From contig CAYRAI010000022.1 of the NCBI GenBank assembly GCA_964422205.1, positions 1 through 38,249 of the forward strand: a DNA stretch of 38,249 nucleotides, read 5' to 3'. The translations under genes were made by a program, and so were the position numbers. This DNA is from CAZNYN01 sp964422205 (GTDB lineage: Bacteria > Synergistota > Synergistia > Synergistales > Synergistaceae). This document shows positions 33,073-38,249 of the stretch, in pieces (position 1 is the stretch's first letter; the number at the start of each line of letters is the position of its first letter). The notes beneath the pieces were generated by a model. The model was not told the origin of the DNA and did no database searches. It saw nothing but the letters and a program-made list of their open reading frames with translations.

Positions 33073-33549
33073 ATGGGCAAATTGGCAGGGAAGAAACTTC
33101 TCCTTCTGGGAGAAAGAGACGGCGTTCCCGGACCGGCCATGGAGGCATGTCTGAAGGACAGCGGAGCTGAAATAGTATTTTCAGCGACCGAGTGCTTTGT
33201 CTGAACCGCGGCAGGAGCAATGGACTTGCAGAATCAGCAGCGTATCAAGGACGCAGCTGAGAAATTCGGAGCGGAGAACTGTGTAGTAGTACTTGGTTCT
33301 TCCGACGCAGAAGGCGCAGAAATCTACGCTGAAACCGTCGCAAACGGCGATCCGACATATGCAGGACCACTTGCAGGAGTCTCGTTGGGACTCGCGGTAT
33401 ACCATATCTTTGATGAAGCTATCCGTTCAGAGTGCGATCCGGCACAGTGGGAAGAGCAGATTTCCATGATGGAAATGGTTCTTGATCCCGAAGCACTTGC
33501 AGCAGCTGTTAAAGGCATGCGTGAGGAGTTTTCAAAGACCACTCTGTAA
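33073..33549 (+). CDS. grdA: Selenoprotein A of glycine/sarcosine/betaine reductase
   Basis: This is the shared selenoprotein that accepts the carboxymethyl group from protein B and passes it to protein C, 158 residues. UGA at 33202-33204 is codon 44, in the motif TECFV-U-TAAGAMDL, giving the redox motif Cys-Phe-Val-Sec. The frame continues to TAA at 33547-33549. AGGAGGT lies ten bases before the ATG. Length and motif match the family exactly. It is the only grdA in the window and is expected to serve both protein B loci. A gene caller would report only the part after the UGA. Confidence 0.96.
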
Positions 33550-33561
33550 CTTATAAGAGAT

Positions 33562-33593
33562 AAAAGGCGTCCCTCTTTTGAGGGGCGCCTTTT
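33562..33593. terminator. Bidirectional terminator between grdA and the C39-like gene
   Basis: AAAAGGCGTCCCTC pairs with GAGGGGCGCCTTTT (33562-33575 with 33580-33593), with one G-T pair and a four-base loop, giving A and T runs on both strands. Confidence 0.9.
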
Positions 33594-33615
33594 AGTTGTT
33601 ATCGATTTCATAATT

Positions 33616-34410
33616 TTATTTAGTCTTCGCCTTTGGGCTTGCCGTGATCCACTGCTGCACCTGCTGATCCGCCGGCATCATTCCTAAATCCATCCAAGTG
33701 TAATAGAACATTTGGAGGGACTCCACGCTGTAGCCGTCCTGATTGTGGTCGTTTGTGTCGTAGCTGTCGGCATAGATGAGTACATCGTCTTGGAGCTGAG
33801 GTGTATTCATTGTGTCATAGCCGATAATTACCCGCCAGTGACCTCCCAAATACATATTCTCCACCATAATTGGAACTCCGCCTTTAAGCTTTAATCTTAC
33901 AAATTTGCTGAAGTCGCCGATAGTATTAAAACTTACTCCGCTTTTGTCAGCGCTGGTTATGCTCGACTCAACATTCCATTCCAGAGCGTTAAAGAAGTTC
34001 ATCATTTTGAGAGTGCTTGTGCCGAGTTCCGTAGAACCTGAGCGCATCCGGTTAACGGTTCCCATGAGTTCAGCGATTTTTAGCTCGTCAAAGGATTTCA
34101 CTCCGTAATGGTACAGGACCGTAAGAGCCGCAGCAGGGCCGCAGGATGTATCTGTTGTCTGCTGGTAGGTCTTGTAGCCTGAGATAATTGTCAGCCCTTT
34201 GGCGCTGCTCTTCATATTATAAAAATCGGGATGCTTAAAATATGGGGATTCCTTTGAGTTTGATTTTCCTTCATATGACGATGCTCCGGCAGTTATAGTG
34301 TCGTATCCTTTGGGATAGGGGATGACATTGTTCGCCGCCAGTGCCGGCAGCTGCATCAGCACAAATACGAAGAGCAGAGACGCTGTTAACATTCTAGTTT
34401 TATATTTCAT
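33616..34410 (-). CDS. Secreted C39-like cysteine peptidase
   Basis: This 264-residue exported protein has a signal peptide (about 1-26, cleaved at ALA-AN). The papain-like C39 fold is indicated by QQTTDTSCGPAAALTVLYHYG with Cys90, GGHWRVIIGYD with His191, and IYADSYD with a candidate Asp. Such proteins act outside the cytoplasm; bacteriocin-leader processing is unlikely because no ABC exporter domain is fused. It lies just downstream, on the same strand, of the unknown gene at 34434 with a 23-base gap, and has its own weak upstream site. The substrate is unknown. Confidence 0.75.
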   Translation of the reverse strand: MKYKTRMLTASLLFVFVLMQLPALAANNVIPYPKGYDTITAGASSYEGKSNSKESPYFKHPDFYNMKSSAKGLTIISGYKTYQQTTDTSCGPAAALTVLYHYGVKSFDELKIAELMGTVNRMRSGSTELGTSTLKMMNFFNALEWNVESSITSADKSGVSFNTIGDFSKFVRLKLKGGVPIMVENMYLGGHWRVIIGYDTMNTPQLQDDVLIYADSYDTNDHNQDGYSVESLQMFYYTWMDLGMMPADQQVQQWITASPKAKTK

Positions 34411-34433
34411 TTTTACCTCCGATACTTCTGAAT

Positions 34434-35051
34434 TCAGCGATTTGCCAAACTCAGTTTTTTCTTATCTTGAGAGTTGTCCAGCAGAGCAAGAGCCACATTC
34501 AATACATGCACGTTGTCTATCCACAGGAAAGAGAGTCCGGCCAAGAGTTTGTTGGGTTCATTGGCAGGCGCAAAGCAGAGGCTTCCGTTAACGACTCCCC
34601 ATTGCAGCTCTTCCCACGCATAGAAAACATCGCGTCCCTTAGAGATTCCGCTTTTTATGCGGACAGTTATGCCTCCGTCAGAGACAGCGGCCTCCTTGCC
34701 GAATGTATAATTTCTTCCGTCCGCAAGTCCTTCGAGCATCTCGGAGAGAAGCCTGCGTCCGACCGCTTTCCAATATTTATCTGTAAGATAGGCGTAGAAG
34801 TCTTTTTGTTTCGTTTTGATTGTAAATTCTCTGTCATCAGTGCCAAAGGTTGCTACACATGTGCGTTTCGGGAATATTCCTCCCCTGCACTGATCTATTC
34901 CCCAGCGCAGCCGTGTTATTTTTTTAAGAGGAAATAGCTCCCCGCACCACAGAAACCCATTGGGTGAAATTTCCAACGTCTTTTTAAACGGCCATACTCC
35001 GAACGAACATTGAAAATCAATTTCTTTCTGCCACGAAATTTTCTCTTCCAT
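34434..35051 (-). CDS. Hypothetical protein in the pseudopilin operon
   Basis: This 205-residue protein was not recognised. It has no signal peptide or long hydrophobic segment and is rich in Trp, Lys and Phe, with a likely beta-rich composition (FLWCGELFPLKKITRLRW, DREFTIKTKQKDFYAYL). ATG 35051 is preferred to 35078 because AGGAGG lies six bases upstream; the longer form would overlap the previous gene by ATGA. It is the third gene after a thioesterase and a pseudopilin. Confidence 0.65.
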   Translation of the reverse strand: MEEKISWQKEIDFQCSFGVWPFKKTLEISPNGFLWCGELFPLKKITRLRWGIDQCRGGIFPKRTCVATFGTDDREFTIKTKQKDFYAYLTDKYWKAVGRRLLSEMLEGLADGRNYTFGKEAAVSDGGITVRIKSGISKGRDVFYAWEELQWGVVNGSLCFAPANEPNKLLAGLSFLWIDNVHVLNVALALLDNSQDKKKLSLANR

Positions 35052-35074
35052 GATGATCCTCCTCTGTCTATGCC

Positions 35075-35536
35075 TCATTTTTTATTTGTCATGCTGACAT
35101 AGCCAGCACCGGAAATTTTCACATAGAGTATTTTTGATATACCTTCGGGCGGTCTTACGGCAAATGTAACGGCAGGCGTCATAGTGTGCCACTCTCCGCT
35201 GAATGCAAGCTCCTTTGGAATACCGCCTTGTACCCATGTTTTTTCGGATCTCCATGTATCTGTTTTGAGTTTGGAAGACCCTCCGTAAGGCACCAGAACC
35301 AATTCTGTGCGATGTCTCTGCGGCTCTGTTATGTATATTTTAAATGACGTTCTGTCATGAGCGGCTTTCAGAATTGCATCGGATAACCAGTCTCGCAGGC
35401 TTTCTGCCTCTTCCGTGATAATCATTTCGTCACTGCGCGTCACGAGCGCAAGGGAAGAGAGTGAAATAGCTGCAATTATTAAGAGAACACACAGCAGTTC
35501 CGCTGTTGTAAAAGCCAAATATCGCTTCTCAGCCAT
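35075..35536 (-). CDS. Pseudopilin-like protein with prepilin N-terminus
   Basis: This 153-residue protein starts with a short basic leader, MAEKRYLA, then FTTAELLCVLLIIAAISLSS, the class III signal pattern with Glu at position +5 and a hydrophobic helix. The prepilin peptidase site would be Ala-Phe rather than the usual Gly-Phe. A globular C-terminal domain follows (about 35-153). It overlaps the thioesterase gene by eight bases. No pilus assembly genes are nearby, so it is either a stand-alone minor pseudopilin or a part of a system encoded elsewhere. Confidence 0.75.
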   Translation of the reverse strand: MAEKRYLAFTTAELLCVLLIIAAISLSSLALVTRSDEMIITEEAESLRDWLSDAILKAAHDRTSFKIYITEPQRHRTELVLVPYGGSSKLKTDTWRSEKTWVQGGIPKELAFSGEWHTMTPAVTFAVRPPEGISKILYVKISGAGYVSMTNKK

Positions 35537-35972
35537 CTATTTTTTCTATAGAGTCCTCCGATAAATGAGATGCCATCCATAGGTAGAATGGGTGCTCGCT
35601 TCTGTAGAGACGTCCTTCGCTGTTGGTACAGCCATGTTTTGTCCAGCCTTCGGCTATGAGTTTGTAATCATTGCCCCTAAGAATTCTGTACTCAAATGTT
35701 ATGCTGTGTATTTTTACCTCTGTAACACGACACCAGAGCTGCACTTGGTCGTCATAGAGAGCAGGGTGTTTGTATCGGCAGTGAGCCTCTACTACGGGAA
35801 GCATGAGGCCGTCCTCTTCCCATTTTGTGTAGGGTATTCCCCAGAGCCGGCAGAGCTCCGTCCTGGCAACTTCGAACCAGTCGAAGTAATTCGCGTTGTA
35901 AACTACTCCCATCTTGTCCGTCTCACTGTAACGGACTCTCAGTGTCGCGGCAAGCTTGTAATCTTTCTGCAT
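35529..35972 (-). CDS. YbgC/FadM-type acyl-CoA thioesterase
   Basis: This 147-residue hot-dog-fold enzyme hydrolyses acyl-CoA thioesters. The YbgC-type signature VRYSETDKMGVVYNANYFDW (about 13-32) includes the active-site Asp in SETDKMG and the YNANY loop. AAAGGAGG lies just before the ATG. It opens the operon with the pseudopilin and the hypothetical gene. The substrate chain length is not readable. Confidence 0.88.
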   Translation of the reverse strand: MQKDYKLAATLRVRYSETDKMGVVYNANYFDWFEVARTELCRLWGIPYTKWEEDGLMLPVVEAHCRYKHPALYDDQVQLWCRVTEVKIHSITFEYRILRGNDYKLIAEGWTKHGCTNSEGRLYRSEHPFYLWMASHLSEDSIEKIDG

Positions 35973-36081
35973 GGCAAACCTCCTTGAGCTTTAGGCATTG
36001 ACTCTAACTTTGCCAAGAATGTCTTTCTATTACAATAACAGCAGCGGATAGTGTTCACGACCGCTATTTTACTTGAAGATG

Positions 36082-37998
36082 CTATATATTTCCCAAAGCG
36101 CCTCTTTTGAATAATATATATTTTGCTCTGTCGAGAGGACTTACTCCTCTGTAGGGAATTTCATAGCCCTCTCCATGAGGAACTGGCTCATATCCGTCAA
36201 AGGATGTAAAGAGCAGCCCACGCCCCCCGGACAGAGAGGGCAGGCGTGCAGGAAAGTCCATCGACGAAGCAAGCGGCATTCGCCCTTCCATGACAGCCAT
36301 GCCTTTTGCCATTGCGGGGGAATCAAAAGTTCCTCTCATGGAGATTATTTCTCCTATTATTTTTCCGCTGAACTCCTCCGGGAAGGATAGGCGGAATTTG
36401 AGCATGGGCTCCATAAGTTCCGTCCCAGAGTTTACAAGTGCGTCCATTATCCCCATGGGGGTCGCCAGCATGAAGTCTAATGGGTGTGTGTGAACCGTGT
36501 GGTGTTCTCCGCCGACAAGAGTTATTTTGATATCGGTCACTTCCCACCCTTTAGGGCCCTGCCTCAGAGCTTCGGGAATTGTCTGAGCGACTTGAGCCTG
36601 ATATCTCTGATAGATTTTATCGTTATGCACAGTGCTTTTAAATAGTACTCCGCTTGAGAGAGGCAGAGGTTCTATTTCAAATCTCATAACGGCCCAGCAT
36701 GGCTTGGGCATGGTGTATTCGACATAGCCTTCCGCTCTTTTCAACGGCCGTTCCTTGTATATGACCTGCGGCTCTCCGGCTGAGACGTCAAGGCCGAATC
36801 TCTCTTTTAGCATAGATATAGCTATTTCCGTCTGTATGACGCCGGTCACTCTCATAAGCAGTTCGCGGGACTCTTTCTGCCATATCACATCAAGCAGAGG
36901 GTCTTCCGCGGAAAGCTGTTCGAGAGCGGCAGCAAGTGCCGGGTAGTCGGAGTCATCCTTTGGATTAATCTTCACTCTCAGCATCGGAGGCGCCATATCA
37001 GGCTCTTTCGGCACATAAGCGCCGCTGCCTATTACATCTCCGTTTTTGGCGTGAGAGAAGCCGTATATTGAACCGATGTCTCCCGCAGAGAGTATTCCCG
37101 AATCAGTCTCTTTTTTTCCCACGGCTTTGCGTATTTGGACAATTTTTTCATCACAGCCGGATGTTAAATTGCGGACGATATCTCTGTTTTTGAGAGTGCC
37201 TGAAAACAGCCGCACAAAAGCCACTCTTCCTAAGACCGGATCGTGTTCAAGCTTAAATACAACACCGGAAGGATCTTCCTCCGACATGTTATTGCTTAGG
37301 GCAAGAGAGGCTATTGTGTCGAGCAGCTCAGTAACGCCCTCGCCTTTAAGAGCCGAGCCGGCAAGATAGGGATATATTTCGGCGCGTGAGAAGCATTTTT
37401 TCCAAGACTCATGAAGTTCCGACTCTGAAACGGAAGAGGGGCCTCCTTCAAGGTATTTTTCCGTTATTGCGTCGTCAAACTCCGATACGGCCTCTATTAT
37501 CTCTTCTTTAGAAGATGAAGATGCAAGAGGGCGCACAGAAAGAATTTCCGATATTTCGTCCAAGACGCGCCTGACATCAGCTCCGCTTCTGTCTGTCTTA
37601 TTTATAAAAAATATGACAGGCATCTTCATCGTCCTAAGGACTTTCCACAAAAGCTCCGTTTGAGACTGAACTCCTTCTACGGCGGAGAGTACGAGCACTG
37701 CAAAGTCAAGAGCTCTCAGTACACGCTGAACTTCCCCCGAGAAGTCGCTGTGTCCCGGAGTGTCTATGAGGTTTATTTTCTGTCCCTTCCACGTTAGGAA
37801 GGCAGACGCCGCTCTTACCGATATGCCCCTTGCTCTTTCTACATCCATGAAATCCGTGTGGGCACTGCCGTCGTCTACTCGCCCCAAAGAACGCACAGAG
37901 CCAGAAAGGTAGAGAATCTGTTCCGTAAGAGTTGTCTTTCCCCCGTCAACGTGAGCCAATATTCCAATATTGACAGGGGGATTTTTATCAGGCTCCAT
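36082..37998 (-). CDS. Tet(M)/EF-G-like translational GTPase
   Basis: This 638-residue GTPase has almost the length of Tet(M). G1 is AHVDGGKTTL (about 15-24), G3 is DTPGHSDF, G4 is NKTD, and the EF-G-like domains II to V follow, with GGEHHTVHTHPLDF and DALVNSGTELMEPMLKFRL. Tet(M)-type ribosome protectors carry a YYSPVSTPADF tip loop that touches the drug site. Here the equivalent is EHHTVHTHPLDF, lacking the SPVS element. Drug protection is therefore doubtful, and a general ribosome-rescue or translocation role is possible. The ATG overlaps the upstream nitroreductase stop by one base. Confidence 0.85.
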   Translation of the reverse strand: MEPDKNPPVNIGILAHVDGGKTTLTEQILYLSGSVRSLGRVDDGSAHTDFMDVERARGISVRAASAFLTWKGQKINLIDTPGHSDFSGEVQRVLRALDFAVLVLSAVEGVQSQTELLWKVLRTMKMPVIFFINKTDRSGADVRRVLDEISEILSVRPLASSSSKEEIIEAVSEFDDAITEKYLEGGPSSVSESELHESWKKCFSRAEIYPYLAGSALKGEGVTELLDTIASLALSNNMSEEDPSGVVFKLEHDPVLGRVAFVRLFSGTLKNRDIVRNLTSGCDEKIVQIRKAVGKKETDSGILSAGDIGSIYGFSHAKNGDVIGSGAYVPKEPDMAPPMLRVKINPKDDSDYPALAAALEQLSAEDPLLDVIWQKESRELLMRVTGVIQTEIAISMLKERFGLDVSAGEPQVIYKERPLKRAEGYVEYTMPKPCWAVMRFEIEPLPLSSGVLFKSTVHNDKIYQRYQAQVAQTIPEALRQGPKGWEVTDIKITLVGGEHHTVHTHPLDFMLATPMGIMDALVNSGTELMEPMLKFRLSFPEEFSGKIIGEIISMRGTFDSPAMAKGMAVMEGRMPLASSMDFPARLPSLSGGRGLLFTSFDGYEPVPHGEGYEIPYRGVSPLDRAKYILFKRGALGNI

Positions 37999-38249
37999 TA
38001 TAATTTTGTTACAGAAAGTTCTTTGCGCGGGGCAAACTGTCTTACCGGCTTAAGAACAGGCCATCCTATCATCTGAGCTCCGCAGAGGTGCTCGCCGTCA
38101 CCTATGCCGAGATATTTGCGCAAATCCTCGGAGCCTCTTACCGCCATCGTCAAAAATCCGCCCCAACATGCTCCTACTCCCAGCGAGTGAGCGGCAAGCT
38201 CAAGATATGTCAAGGCTATGGAACCGTCCTCAGGCCACCTGTGAGACTT
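37998..38249 (-). CDS. Nitroreductase family protein (C-terminal part)
   Basis: Only the last 83 residues are in the window. KSHRWPEDGSIAL leads into TYLELAAHSLGVGACWGGFL and then LCGAQMIGWP, the pattern of FMN-dependent nitroreductases of the NfnB/NfsA-like superfamily. The start lies beyond the right edge. The stop overlaps the GTPase start (TAATG), so both are probably cotranscribed. A TTG at 38213 is internal and not a start. Confidence 0.85.
   Translation of the reverse strand, partial: KSHRWPEDGSIALTYLELAAHSLGVGACWGGFLTMAVRGSEDLRKYLGIGDGEHLCGAQMIGWPVLKPVRQFAPRKELSVTKL

Noticed and set aside
36082..37998. Acquired tetracycline resistance gene
   Set aside because: The tip loop typical of ribosome protection proteins is altered and no mobile element flanks it.

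Overview
The window reads as a chromosomal segment from a diderm, anaerobic, amino-acid-fermenting bacterium. The best guess is the phylum Synergistota, but this is inference from gene content: two selenoprotein glycine/sarcosine/betaine reductase loci beside a TolC-type outer-membrane efflux system, and a short YidC without a large periplasmic domain. No 16S rRNA gene is present, so genus is left open. Selenocysteine use is required: three genes read cleanly only if an in-frame UGA is decoded as Sec.

Layout. (1) 1-3498, minus strand: a glycine riboswitch and strong promoter drive grdX-grdE-grdB(Sec), ending at a strong terminator; the first codons of a possible grdC lie at the left edge. (2) 4187-11563, minus strand: a Spy/CpxP-like periplasmic protein, an OmpR-type response regulator, a histidine kinase, TolC, MacA and a two-gene MacB. 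Four TGGAGAT repeats at about 11-bp phasing sit upstream of the Spy-like gene. (3) 11586-15417: a 1189-residue multi-sensor GGDEF/EAL protein and a tRNA-Cys with a near-consensus promoter. (4) 15783-19070: a trio of small membrane/stress proteins resembling YqjD/YqjE, then an amino-thiazoline-carboxylate-hydrolase-like gene directly coupled to larE, then a decayed IS256 transposase. (5) 19130-24581: htrA, an Lgt-like protein, and the conserved block jag-yidC-yidD-rnpA-rpmH, divergent from rpsT; no dnaA or oriC is seen at this usual location. (6) 24597-28103: leuS-holA. (7) 28114-33593: a CdaR/PucR-type regulator divergent from a second reductase locus, grdE-grdB(Sec), followed by an internal terminator and promoter and then grdX-trxA-grdA(Sec). 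(8) 33616-38249, minus strand: a secreted C39-like peptidase, an operon of a YbgC-like thioesterase, a pseudopilin and an unknown protein, a Tet(M)-sized translational GTPase, and the C-terminus of a nitroreductase.

How they work together. GrdE (pyruvoyl) and GrdB (Sec) form substrate-binding protein B, which makes a Schiff base with glycine, sarcosine or betaine and passes a carboxymethyl group to the Sec of GrdA. Thioredoxin regenerates GrdA, and the C component (GrdC/GrdD, outside the window) releases acetyl phosphate. Only one grdA is present, so two B components probably share it, one locus under glycine-riboswitch control and the other under a CdaR-type activator. The substrate of each B component cannot be read from sequence alone.
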